Translations under genes and position numbers: made by a program
The notes under the pieces: model-generated
Told to the model about the DNA's origin: nothing
Databases searched by the model: none
Seen by the model: only the letters and a program-made list of their open reading frames with translations
NCBI GenBank assembly: GCA_964617715.1
Contig: CAZTZN010000017.1
Location: forward strand, 1 to 40,596
Reading direction: 5' to 3'
Origin: JALGVA01 sp964617715
GTDB taxonomy: Bacteria; Armatimonadota; Zipacnadia; Zipacnadales; UBA5352
DNA: 40,596 nucleotides
Shown: one piece after another, positions 16,144 to 23,371 of the stretch
How the letters are laid out: the number at the start of each line of letters is the position of its first letter
How positions within the stretch are numbered: position 1 is the stretch's first letter

Positions 16144-17217
16144 TCAGCGAGGGTGGATGATGACCTTGATGGCGCCCGTGCGGTGCTTGTCGGCGGCGAC
16201 CTCGAAGGCGCGCGGCGCCTCGGCGAGGTCAAAGGTGTGCGTGATCATGGCATCGACACGCACCGTGCCCGATGCCAGCAGCGCCAGCCCGCGCGCGAAC
16301 TCGACCGGCAGGTTGTTGCTCGAGGTAGTGACCACGCGCTCGCCCGCCAGCTCGCGGGTGCTCAGCCTCAGCCCGTCGGCGGCCCCCGCCATGAGCATCA
16401 ACGTTCCGCCGGGCGCAAGCATTCCCAGCGCGGCCTGCTGGACCGAGATATCTCCCGTGCTGTCGAAGACCGCCGCCACGCCGCGACCGTCGCTGCGCGC
16501 TCTAACCTCCGCCGCCACCGCCTCGGGCGATGAGTCGCGTCCGTCGATGACTGCCTCCGCGCCCAGCTCCAGCGCACACGCCAGCGCCGCATCGTAGACG
16601 TCGCTCACCAGCGCCCCCGCGGCGCCATCGGCCAGCGCAACCTGCATGATGAGCAGGCCGATCGGACCGGCGCCGAGCACCGCGATCCGATCGCCACCCC
16701 GGATACCCGCGCGATCGACCGCATGCATCGCAACGCCGAGGCCATCGAGGAAGGTTGCCTGATCGAAGCTCACGTGGTCGGGCAGGGGGTAGACGTTCTC
16801 GCGCCAGATCGGCATGAACTCCGCCATCCCCCCGGGGTTGAACCGCCGGTCTTCCCAGCCGGCGCCATGGCCCAGATGCGCGGTCTCGCGACAGAGCTGG
16901 CCGGCCCCGCGCCGGCACTCGGGGCAGCGTCCGCAGGTGCGGAAGGCCAGCAGACCTGCGCGCACGCCTCGCCCGCCCTCCTGCACCACGCCCGCCACTT
17001 CATGGCCGAGGATCATGTCGGGCGGATTGGGCTTCTCGACGCCCAGCGTGTGTTTCGCCCAGGGATTCTCACCGGCGAGGTAGCGCAGATCGCTGCCGCA
17101 GATGCCACAGGCTGCGACCTCGCACAACAGCTCGTCTGCCGCGGGCGCGGGGATGGGGACACGCTCGACCGACAGATTGCCCGGTCCCTTGAGGACTGCG
17201 GCCAGCATCTCGCTCAT
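16144..17217 (-). CDS. Zinc-dependent alcohol / sorbitol / threonine dehydrogenase-family enzyme
   Basis: This is a 357-aa medium-chain dehydrogenase with both zinc sites. Catalytic-zinc ligands include C40 (ACGICGSD) and H72-E73 (LGHEVAG); structural-zinc ligands are C95, C98, C101 and C109 (CGRCPECRRGAGQLC). The Rossmann motif is VLGAGPIGLLIMQVA, and VSDVYDAALACALELGA marks the NAD-binding strand. It oxidises a secondary alcohol or polyol with NAD(P); the substrate cannot be chosen from sequence. A 54-nt gap separates it from the repeat-protein gene upstream in the same direction. A start four codons downstream (ATG at 17208) is possible. Confidence 0.9.
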   Translation of the reverse strand: MSEMLAAVLKGPGNLSVERVPIPAPAADELLCEVAACGICGSDLRYLAGENPWAKHTLGVEKPNPPDMILGHEVAGVVQEGGRGVRAGLLAFRTCGRCPECRRGAGQLCRETAHLGHGAGWEDRRFNPGGMAEFMPIWRENVYPLPDHVSFDQATFLDGLGVAMHAVDRAGIRGGDRIAVLGAGPIGLLIMQVALADGAAGALVSDVYDAALACALELGAEAVIDGRDSSPEAVAAEVRARSDGRGVAAVFDSTGDISVQQAALGMLAPGGTLMLMAGAADGLRLSTRELAGERVVTTSSNNLPVEFARGLALLASGTVRVDAMITHTFDLAEAPRAFEVAADKHRTGAIKVIIHPR

Positions 17218-17271
17218 GGCGCCTGCCGTGGCGGGGAATTCGGTCTACCCCGGGTGCCGCGGCCGCACAGA

Positions 17272-18057
17272 TCACTCCTGCGCGGGCGACTCCTCCGGTT
17301 GCTGCGGCTCTTGCGCGGCAGCAGGCGGAGTCAGGATCTCCAGCACACCGGATATCAGCTCGGGGTATTTCGAGGTGAGCACCGCACTGACCTCGCGCGC
17401 CACCTGCGGGTAGCGCTCGCCGATGAGGCCGGCCACGTCGGCCAGCAGCTCGGGGTGCTTGACCAGCAGATCGCGCTGCACCTCGGTCAGCAGCGTCGGA
17501 TGGCGGTCGCGCAGCAGTGCCAGCACGTCGTCGAGCAGCGCCTGATATCCTTCCTGCACCAGCCACGCCTCACGCGCCGCCGGATCGCCGCCCCCCTGCT
17601 CGGTCATCGTCGCCAGCAGGTCGGGGTACTTCTCCGCGATCAGCGTGTTGATTTCCTGCCGCACCTGCGGGTAACGCTGAGCGATGGCCTGCTGCAGCAG
17701 CCGTTGCACGGTAGTGCCGAGGCGCGGGTAGCGGGCGGCGATGAGCGTCTGCAGCTCGCGGTCGAGGTCTTCGAGGATCCCGGGACACCGGGTCTGCAGC
17801 ATCGCGAGCATCTCGGCGGTCAGATCGGGGTAGCGATTGCGCAGGAAGCGCAACACGCGGGTGCGCTGGTCCTCGGTGGCGCCCGAGAGCAGCTCCATCA
17901 GCCCGGGCTCGGCGGGGGGAACCGGTTCGGCAGTGGCATCCTCGGTCTCAGCCGGCTCATCAGCCGCAGTCGTGCCCTCCGGCTGCTCAGGGTCTGCGGG
18001 CGCGAGCGAGGTGAGCATCAGCACAGCCAGGATGGCGGCAATCGTGGTGCGTATCAC
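17272..18057 (-). CDS. Exported protein of about ten degenerate RYP repeats
   Basis: I do not recognise a named family. The start is taken as the GTG at 18057, overlapping the anti-sigma stop as GTGA, because a signal peptide follows at once (IRTTIAAILAVLMLTSLAPA). Residues about 22-50 are an acidic Pro/Glu linker. From about 72 to 245 the protein is a run of units of roughly 15-19 residues with consensus [RK][YH]P-x-[LV]-x2-[E/T]-[VI]-x2-L-[IL], for example RYPQVRQEINTLIAE, RHPTLLTEVQRDLLV, KHPELLADVAGLIGE, RYPQVAREVSAVLTS. The tail is Pro/Gln/Glu rich. Each unit is probably an amphipathic helix, giving a helical solenoid in the periplasm. Translational coupling to the sigma/anti-sigma pair suggests a role in sensing or output of that system. 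Confidence 0.7.
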   Translation of the reverse strand: MIRTTIAAILAVLMLTSLAPADPEQPEGTTAADEPAETEDATAEPVPPAEPGLMELLSGATEDQRTRVLRFLRNRYPDLTAEMLAMLQTRCPGILEDLDRELQTLIAARYPRLGTTVQRLLQQAIAQRYPQVRQEINTLIAEKYPDLLATMTEQGGGDPAAREAWLVQEGYQALLDDVLALLRDRHPTLLTEVQRDLLVKHPELLADVAGLIGERYPQVAREVSAVLTSKYPELISGVLEILTPPAAAQEPQQPEESPAQE

Positions 18058-19154
18058 GGGAGTTGGTTGTGTGTCTCCGATAGCGCGCGGCGCATGCTCT
18101 CGGTGAAGCACAGGCCGAAGTTGTCCTCGCTATCCTCGGCCAGCACCGGCCCGAGTTCGGCTGTGGGCGTGTCGGTGACCACCGCCAGCAGCGTTGGCGT
18201 GCTTTCGATGAGGTGTTCGGTCACGAAGTTGTCCACGACCATGCGCGCGACCACGCCGGTGGCCAACTCAGTCTCGAGCGCCGAGGGCTGCTGCGTGGCC
18301 TCGCCCACCACGGGCGCCTCCGCAGGCGTGGTGCGGGGGGCCATCGCCAGCATCGTCCCGTTGGTCGGCTGCCCCGGCGCAATCGGGCTGACGACCGACG
18401 GCACGCTACGGGCCTCCGGCGGCGCGAACGCCAGGGCGGGCTCGGCAACCGGCGCGGGAGGCGCCGCTGCCGGCGGTGACTCCTGCGCCGCCGACGTGAC
18501 CGGCGCCGCGTGCTCGGCCCGGTCAAGCCTAAGCTCCGGCGCTCGCCCGGATACATTGCGGCGAGCCGCCACCCTGTCCGTCGCGCGAGAAACGCTCTCG
18601 CTCGGCGCGGGCGCGGACTCCACCGCAACCTCGACGGGCCCGGCCACCGCCTCGGCAACCGTTGGCGTATCGGGGATCACCGCGTGGATGGTGGGGCCGG
18701 CCTCGTTCATCGTCTCGTGGCCACGAGGCACGAAGACCGCGGCCAACACCGCCGCAGCCACGGCGGCGGCCGCAATCGAAGTGCGCCACCGCCCCCAGAA
18801 CGCCTCCACGGCACGGTCACGCCGCATCTGCGCAGCGGCGGCGGTGCGGATGGCGGGCAGGAGATCGGGCGGAGGCTCGGGGGCGGGCACAGCGTGCAGC
18901 AGGACGATCGCCGGGGCCTCGCCGAGCATCTCGGCGTCCGCCGCCGCACGAATCGTGGGCAGCAGATCGGGCGGCGGCGGCGGTGGGGGCACAGCACGCA
19001 GCAGCTCGCGCGCCGACGCCACCGCGGCGTACCGCGCGCGGCATCGGTCACACACCTCCAGATGTTCCGCGCACGCACTCGCCTCTGCCGGGGTCAGCTC
19101 CCCGTCGAGGCTGGCGCTGAGCAGTGCTTCATAGTTGCTGCACTCGGGGCTCAT
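18054..19154 (-). CDS. Transmembrane anti-sigma factor with zinc-binding ZAS domain
   Basis: The N-terminus (CSNYEALLSASLDGEL, then EHLEVCDRC) is a zinc-associated anti-sigma domain with the H31-x3-C35-x2-C38 motif. It should hold the adjacent ECF sigma factor. After it, two similar segments (residues about 51-75 and 85-109) each carry a Pro-rich run and PPPDLLP. One transmembrane helix follows (about 126-142, IAAAAVAAAVLAAVFV), then a long Ala/Pro-rich extracytoplasmic region of about 220 residues. The ATG at 19154 is preceded by a purine-rich GAGAGAG. A GTG at 19181 is an alternative, 6 nt after the sigma stop. The stop overlaps the repeat-protein start. Confidence 0.8.
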   Translation of the reverse strand: MSPECSNYEALLSASLDGELTPAEASACAEHLEVCDRCRARYAAVASARELLRAVPPPPPPPDLLPTIRAAADAEMLGEAPAIVLLHAVPAPEPPPDLLPAIRTAAAAQMRRDRAVEAFWGRWRTSIAAAAVAAAVLAAVFVPRGHETMNEAGPTIHAVIPDTPTVAEAVAGPVEVAVESAPAPSESVSRATDRVAARRNVSGRAPELRLDRAEHAAPVTSAAQESPPAAAPPAPVAEPALAFAPPEARSVPSVVSPIAPGQPTNGTMLAMAPRTTPAEAPVVGEATQQPSALETELATGVVARMVVDNFVTEHLIESTPTLLAVVTDTPTAELGPVLAEDSEDNFGLCFTESMRRALSETHNQLP

Positions 19155-19187
19155 GTTGCTCTCTCTGCCGCTCTTCGGCACGCGTCA

Positions 19188-19886
19188 TCAGCCACCTTCG
19201 CCCTGTCCGCGCGCGGCCTGGATCGAGAACGTGCCCTCCTCGTACTGCCGCCATTTCTCGGCAAACTGGCGACGGGCCCGCGCCAGCCGGGACTTGAGCG
19301 TCCCCAGCGGGCATTCGAGGACCTCCGCCGCCTCCTCGTAGTCAAGTTGCTGCAGGTCCACAAGCGTCAGCGCCGCGCGGTGCTTGGGGCTCAGCGTCGC
19401 CACAATCATGTGCACCGCCCGCTGCACCTCTGCCCGCTCGGCCAGCACGTGCGGGCTCTGCGTCTCATCCGGCACCGACCGGGACACCTTCCCGTCATCG
19501 GTCAGTACGTCCTCATCCAGCGATGGCCCCTCGACGTCGGCCCGCCGCCTGCGCCTGCGCAGCTCGTTGATACATGCGTTCACCGCGATCCGGTAGAGCC
19601 ACGTGCGGAAGCTCGCCTCGCCGTGAAACTGGAACTTGCGCAGGGCGCGCAGTGCCCGCAGGAAGATCTCCTGCGTCAGATCCGACGCCTCTCCACCTCC
19701 GCACATGCGGTACACGATGCCGTAGATGCTGCTGTGATACCGCTCGGCGAGGATTCCGAAGGCTTCGGCACTCCCCTCCTGCGCCGCCTCAACCAGCACC
19801 TGATCGGCCCGGTCATTGCCGGCCTGTTCGGCGCCATTGACCTTCACCGGCAGATCCTCACTGTCAACAAACGCATCTGTGCCCAT
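19188..19886 (-). CDS. ECF-family RNA polymerase sigma factor
   Basis: The 232-aa protein has region 2 (AFGILAERYHSSIYGIVYRM, then DLTQEIFLRALRAL and FRTWLYRIAVNACINELRRR) and region 4 (VATLSPKHRAALTLVDLQQL, then YEEAAEVLECPLGTLKSRLARARRQF). This is the RpoE-like arrangement. The N-terminal 25 residues and the acidic linker between the regions are a little longer than minimal ECF factors. The ATG at 19886 follows ACGGAACC. The next gene is its probable anti-sigma factor, so it is likely released by an envelope signal. No clear ECF-type autoregulatory promoter was seen in the 49-nt upstream gap. Confidence 0.93.
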   Translation of the reverse strand: MGTDAFVDSEDLPVKVNGAEQAGNDRADQVLVEAAQEGSAEAFGILAERYHSSIYGIVYRMCGGGEASDLTQEIFLRALRALRKFQFHGEASFRTWLYRIAVNACINELRRRRRRADVEGPSLDEDVLTDDGKVSRSVPDETQSPHVLAERAEVQRAVHMIVATLSPKHRAALTLVDLQQLDYEEAAEVLECPLGTLKSRLARARRQFAEKWRQYEEGTFSIQAARGQGEGG

Positions 19887-19935
19887 AAGGTTCCGTCACG
19901 CGAGCTTAATATGCGCGCATGCTTCGGCCGCCCGT

Positions 19936-20643
19936 TCAGCCCAGCGGGAGGGTGCGGATGATCCGATAGAGTTCGCCCGCCATCAGCTCCTGCCCGGCGA
20001 TAGTCGGGTGCACCCCGTCGTAGCGGCTGATCAGATCGGCGAGGCAGGTCAGGTCGTCGGCGTCGTCGGTGCCGCCCGCGAATTCGGCGAACACCGCGCG
20101 ATCACGGAATGCTCGCTGGAAGTCGCACAGCACCGCAGCGGTGTCGTCGGCCACCTCGCGGATGATCGCATCGTATTCCAACAGCGCGTTGTTGCATCCA
20201 CCCCACGGCTCGTAGAAATCCACCTGCTGCGAGTACACGTGAAAGGCGTCGATGATCGGCGTGGGCGTGCACAGGATCTGGTCGGAGCAGACCTCGCGGA
20301 TGCGCTCGATCATCTCCAGGAGGTTCTCGCGGAAGGCGTCCGGTTCCACGCGCTTGTGCGGCTCGTAGCGCACGTCGTTGCAGGCGAACTCGATGACCAC
20401 GAGGTCGGGGTGGTGCGCGATGACATCGGGTTCGATGCGCGCCAGTCCCTCGGCGGAGTTCTCACCGGACACTCCGGAGTTGATGACCGTGACCGCGGCC
20501 TGCTCGCGCTTGAGCCGGCGGTTGAGCCGGCGCTCCAGCACCGCCGGGTAGGTGTCCTCCGCGGGGACGTGCGGGGTGCCCTGCGTGATGGAGGTGCCGA
20601 AGCACACGATGGTGTTGCGCCGCAGGACGATCTGCTCGCTCAC
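19936..20643 (-). CDS. SGNH/GDSL-family hydrolase
   Basis: The 235-aa enzyme shows the SGNH blocks. Block I is CFGTSITQG with nucleophile S18, block II is NSGVSGENS with the oxyanion Gly, block III is EFACNDV with the Asn, and block V is DGVHPT with D209 and H212. Block III carries ACND in place of the usual GxND, a mild variation. There is no signal peptide, so the enzyme is probably cytoplasmic. It acts as an esterase or lipase on an unknown ester, perhaps deacetylating a sugar. The start overlaps the stop of the STAS gene by 4 nt (ATGA), so the two are translationally coupled, an unusual pairing. Confidence 0.85.
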   Translation of the reverse strand: MSEQIVLRRNTIVCFGTSITQGTPHVPAEDTYPAVLERRLNRRLKREQAAVTVINSGVSGENSAEGLARIEPDVIAHHPDLVVIEFACNDVRYEPHKRVEPDAFRENLLEMIERIREVCSDQILCTPTPIIDAFHVYSQQVDFYEPWGGCNNALLEYDAIIREVADDTAAVLCDFQRAFRDRAVFAEFAGGTDDADDLTCLADLISRYDGVHPTIAGQELMAGELYRIIRTLPLG

Positions 20644-21011
20644 TGCAGAGCACCTGCCTTCACGGCCGCCTGCTCGATGGCCATCTCGGCGTCATCGAGG
20701 ATGAGCGTGAGCTTGTCGAAGCCGACGGTATGCAGCGCCTTGAGCACCTCGCCGGCCGGCGCCACCAGGACCATGTCGCCCCCGCGCAGGCGCAGCCGCC
20801 CGTAGAGCCCGAGCAGCTCCGCGTAGGCGCCCTCGGTGATGGGGCCGGCCTCCTGCAGATCGACCACTACGAAGCGATCGCCTCCGGCGAGCAGGCTGCC
20901 GAACAACCGCGACAGCACGCCGCAGCCGGACTCGCCGACCTCGACTTCGCCCTGAACTTCGACCACCGTCACGTCCGGATGTTGCTCCGGATAGTAGATA
21001 GTTGTCTCCAC
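20640..21011 (-). CDS. STAS-domain protein (anti-sigma-factor-antagonist-like)
   Basis: The 123-aa protein is a single STAS domain: VTVVEVQGEVEV at strand 1, RFVVVDLQEAGPITEGAYAE at the helix-1 region, RLRLRGGDMVLVAPAGEVL, and GFDKLTLILDD at the end. The start is the GTG at 21011, because AGGAGG (complement of 21020-21025) sits 8 nt upstream; a TTG further up is not needed. At the usual phospho-acceptor site (DSSG or DSTG) it reads ITEG, so the Ser is missing. A serine kinase or anti-sigma partner is not adjacent. It probably works as a protein-interaction switch, perhaps regulating the coupled SGNH enzyme or a remote sigma factor. Confidence 0.8.
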   Translation of the reverse strand: METTIYYPEQHPDVTVVEVQGEVEVGESGCGVLSRLFGSLLAGGDRFVVVDLQEAGPITEGAYAELLGLYGRLRLRGGDMVLVAPAGEVLKALHTVGFDKLTLILDDAEMAIEQAAVKAGALQ

Positions 21012-21028
21012 GGCGCTCGCCTCCTGCG

Positions 21029-22141
21029 TCAATTCGCGGGGAGCGGGATGTCCTCGATCCTGAATTCAAGCATGCGGAGCGGCTCGGTGCCTGCGGTTCC
21101 GCTCACGGCGAGTGCGACCGGCTCCCACGCGGGCGCATCGAAATGCCACTCCACGCTAACCATGGGCGAAACGCCGCACGTCCAGCGGCGCATTCCCTGG
21201 CTCCCCACGAGTCTCTGGCCGTTGGGGCCGATGAGCATTGAGCTGAGCAGGTTGCAGTTACCACTCAACACGGTTCCGTCCGCACCGGTGACCGCGCGCC
21301 AGCCGTCATCGGTGCGCTCCCACTCAAGCAGGGTCCAGGTGGTGCCATCGGCCTCGACGGGCTGTCCGGGCGCGGTCAGATCGAGCGTCGCATCAACCGT
21401 GGCGACGTCAGAGAACAGGAAGAGCTTGCCGGTGAGCACGGCACTGCGGGCCGGTCGCGTCGGTGGGGGGAAGGAGAGGTGGATCGGGTGACCGCCGAAG
21501 GGCTGCGTGACCCACCGCTGCGATCCGGTGCGCCGCAACTCCTCGCCGGCGCCGGTCACAACCTCGGCGCCGCCCGAGAGGCCGTAGACGAGACGCGCGG
21601 CGTCAACCGTCCGAGCTTCGGCGGTGATCGCCAGCTCAAGCTCGTTACGACTGCGGGCCCGGGCTTCCTCACTGCCCCACCTGAAGTCGAGCGAGGCCGT
21701 GTCGGCCACCTCGACCCGCTCCACGCGGATGCGGTAGTCGCCCACCTCGACGGTCGGCCGTGGATCGATGCTGCGGTCGCCGGGCTGCACCTCGAAGATG
21801 CGCCCCGCGCCGTCGAGCCGTCGGTAGACGCACCCGGCCTGGCGACATGCCTCGGCCACCAGTTCCGTGGGCGTCACCGCGGTGACGTGCAGTTCCACCT
21901 GCGCGTGAAGAACGGGATCCAGGAGCGTCACCACGGGTGAGTAATCCCGCAGGACACCGCCCAGTGTGATCGAGTGCTGCTCATGGAGCACATCGCGCAA
22001 CTCAGTCAGCGTGCCCTCGAAGTCGAGGGTGATGCGCTGCACCTGTTCCGGTGCGCGCGCGTCCAGGCTGCCGACATCCACCCACGCAAGTGCTCGTACC
22101 GCGCTCGCACACGCCAGCAGCACGACCATCAAGCGCTTCAC
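21029..22141 (-). CDS. Exported protein with STN-like N-terminal domain
   Basis: The start is the GTG at 22141, directly after AAAGGAGG, giving a 370-aa product with signal peptide (KRLMVVLLACASAVRALA). Residues about 30-115 resemble the STN (secretin/TonB short N-terminal) domain: ITLDFEGTLTELRDVLHEQ, then LHVTAVTPTELVAEACRQAG. There is no secretin pore and no TonB barrel afterwards. The rest is predicted beta-rich (RSAVLTGKLFLFSDVATVDA, then WTLLEWERTDDGWRAVTG). I know no named family for the whole protein. It lies between the PHP phosphoesterase and STAS genes, with 27- and 17-nt gaps, so it is likely in that operon. Confidence 0.6.
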   Translation of the reverse strand: MKRLMVVLLACASAVRALAWVDVGSLDARAPEQVQRITLDFEGTLTELRDVLHEQHSITLGGVLRDYSPVVTLLDPVLHAQVELHVTAVTPTELVAEACRQAGCVYRRLDGAGRIFEVQPGDRSIDPRPTVEVGDYRIRVERVEVADTASLDFRWGSEEARARSRNELELAITAEARTVDAARLVYGLSGGAEVVTGAGEELRRTGSQRWVTQPFGGHPIHLSFPPPTRPARSAVLTGKLFLFSDVATVDATLDLTAPGQPVEADGTTWTLLEWERTDDGWRAVTGADGTVLSGNCNLLSSMLIGPNGQRLVGSQGMRRWTCGVSPMVSVEWHFDAPAWEPVALAVSGTAGTEPLRMLEFRIEDIPLPAN

Positions 22142-22168
22142 GGTTCGGCCTCCTTTGCGCACGGCAGG

Positions 22169-23008
22169 TTACGTCGGCATCGGTGCGCTGTGCTCGCGGG
22201 CCCAGGCGATGAGCGCCTCGGCGCACTCATCGGGCACGTCGAGGTCGCCGACCTCAACCGGGTAGCTCCCGCCCGGCCCGTGCGAGTCGGTGCCGCCGGT
22301 GACCAGCAGCCCGTACTCCTCGGCCAGGCGCAGCGCCCGCCGCGTGTTCGAGGGCGAGTGATGGGTGTGATACGCCTCCAGGCCCTCGATGCCCGCCTCG
22401 ACCAGCGCGTGAATGATGTGATCGCCTACGCCCAGGCCCGGGTGCGCCAGCACCGGACAGCCGCGGGCGTCATGGACCGCCTGCACCGCCTCGAAGGGCG
22501 AGAGCTTGTAGCGCGGCACGTAGGCGGGCCGGTCGCGGCCCAGGTAGCGGTCGAACGCCTCCTGCGGACCGCTGACGTAGCCCTTCGCCAGCAGCGCCTG
22601 AGCCACGTGCGGCCGGCCCAGGCTCACCCCGTCGCTCTGCTCGAGCACGTCCTCGATGGTGATCTCGACGCCGAGCGCGCGCAGCTTGCTCACGATCTCG
22701 TCGGCGCGCAGCCGCCGGGCGTTGTGCACATAGCGGAACTTCGCGTGCAGCTCCTCGTGATCGAGGTCGATCCAGTAGCCGAGGATGTGCACCTCGGCGC
22801 CCTCGTACTCGGTGCTGATCTCGCACGCCGGGATGACGGTCAGCTCGCTCCCCCGCGCCGCCTCGATCGCGGGCATCACACCCTGCACGGTGTCATGGTC
22901 GGTGATGGCGATGGCGGTCAGGCCCTTGTCGATGGCCTCGGCGACGATCTCCTCCGGTGTCTGTGTCCCATCCGAGCAGGTCGAGTGTATATGCAGATCA
23001 CAGCTCAT
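22169..23008 (-). CDS. PHP-domain metal-dependent phosphoesterase (TrpH/RNase AM-like)
   Basis: The 279-aa protein has the full PHP ligand set: DLHIHSTCSDGT (H6, H8), AITDHDTV, PACEIST, VLAHPGLG, and GGTDSHG near the end. It matches the YciV/RnaAM type, described as a 5'-3' exoribonuclease and 3',5'-nucleotide phosphatase, rather than polymerase or histidinol-phosphatase PHP domains. The central insertion (VSLGRPHVAQALLAKGYVSG) is typical of that group. The ATG at 23008 has GGAG five nt upstream. It is the first gene of a minus-strand run that continues to the SGNH hydrolase. Confidence 0.88.
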   Translation of the reverse strand: MSCDLHIHSTCSDGTQTPEEIVAEAIDKGLTAIAITDHDTVQGVMPAIEAARGSELTVIPACEISTEYEGAEVHILGYWIDLDHEELHAKFRYVHNARRLRADEIVSKLRALGVEITIEDVLEQSDGVSLGRPHVAQALLAKGYVSGPQEAFDRYLGRDRPAYVPRYKLSPFEAVQAVHDARGCPVLAHPGLGVGDHIIHALVEAGIEGLEAYHTHHSPSNTRRALRLAEEYGLLVTGGTDSHGPGGSYPVEVGDLDVPDECAEALIAWAREHSAPMPT

Positions 23009-23110
23009 TCAGTCTCCAGCCTTCTGCCCCTCCGGAAACGCGCCTCGTCATACCTGATTTCGCGCTTGAGGGGCCGGTGCCCTCCTGTCACAGGCCCAAT
23101 CGGCACGGCC

Positions 23111-23152
23111 GGCAATCGGCAATCGGGAATCGGCAATCGGGAATCGGCGATC
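23111..23152. repeat. Six tandem heptamers (GGCAATC type)
   Basis: Six consecutive 7-bp units: GGCAATC, GGCAATC, GGGAATC, GGCAATC, GGGAATC, GGCGATC. They resemble the short tandemly repeated heptamers known from intergenic regions of several bacterial phyla. No coding role is likely. Confidence 0.85.
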
Positions 23153-23234
23153 GCTCACGACAACCGCGCACGCGCGGGAACGCCCGCTCCACGGATCCGG
23201 CGAACGCTTCTCGACCATGCGGAACGACGCCCGC

Positions 23235-23252
23235 GCGACTGCCGGCAGTCGC
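23235..23252. repeat. Perfect 18-bp palindrome
   Basis: GCGACTGCCGGCAGTCGC is fully self-complementary. It lies 90 nt downstream of the heptamer array in the same gap. It could be an operator or part of a dispersed palindromic element; no target gene is obvious. Confidence 0.55.
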
Positions 23253-23343
23253 CCAGGAGTGCCCGGGCCACGGAGCGACAACGCCATCCGGCCCGCGCAG
23301 GTCGAGCATCCCTGCCCGATGCCGTTCTCCGTTGCCGTCGGAG

Positions 23344-23365
23344 GGGCCGGTCGCCTGACCGGCCC
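23344..23365 (-). terminator. Hairpin just after the helicase gene
   Basis: GGGCCGGTC (23344-23352) and GACCGGCCC (23357-23365) form a perfect 9-bp stem with a 4-nt loop. It lies 6 nt beyond the helicase stop on the minus strand. The position and stem fit a terminator, although no T-tract follows. Confidence 0.55.
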
Positions 23366-23371
23366 GTCGTT

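Larger units (their letters stand above)
23009..23371. other. Repeat-rich intergenic region, 363 nt, no supported gene
   Basis: The gap lies between the stop of the helicase gene and the start of the PHP gene, both on the minus strand. It holds a heptamer repeat, an 18-bp palindrome and a terminator-like hairpin, listed separately. Short reading frames here have no recognisable domain. Confidence 0.6.

Noticed and set aside
23111..23152. CRISPR-like array
   Set aside because: Units are 7 bp and directly adjacent, without spacers, and no cas genes are present.
23088..23309. Small minus-strand gene in the gap beyond the helicase
   Set aside because: The frame translates the heptamer array and palindrome and shows no domain or good ribosome site.
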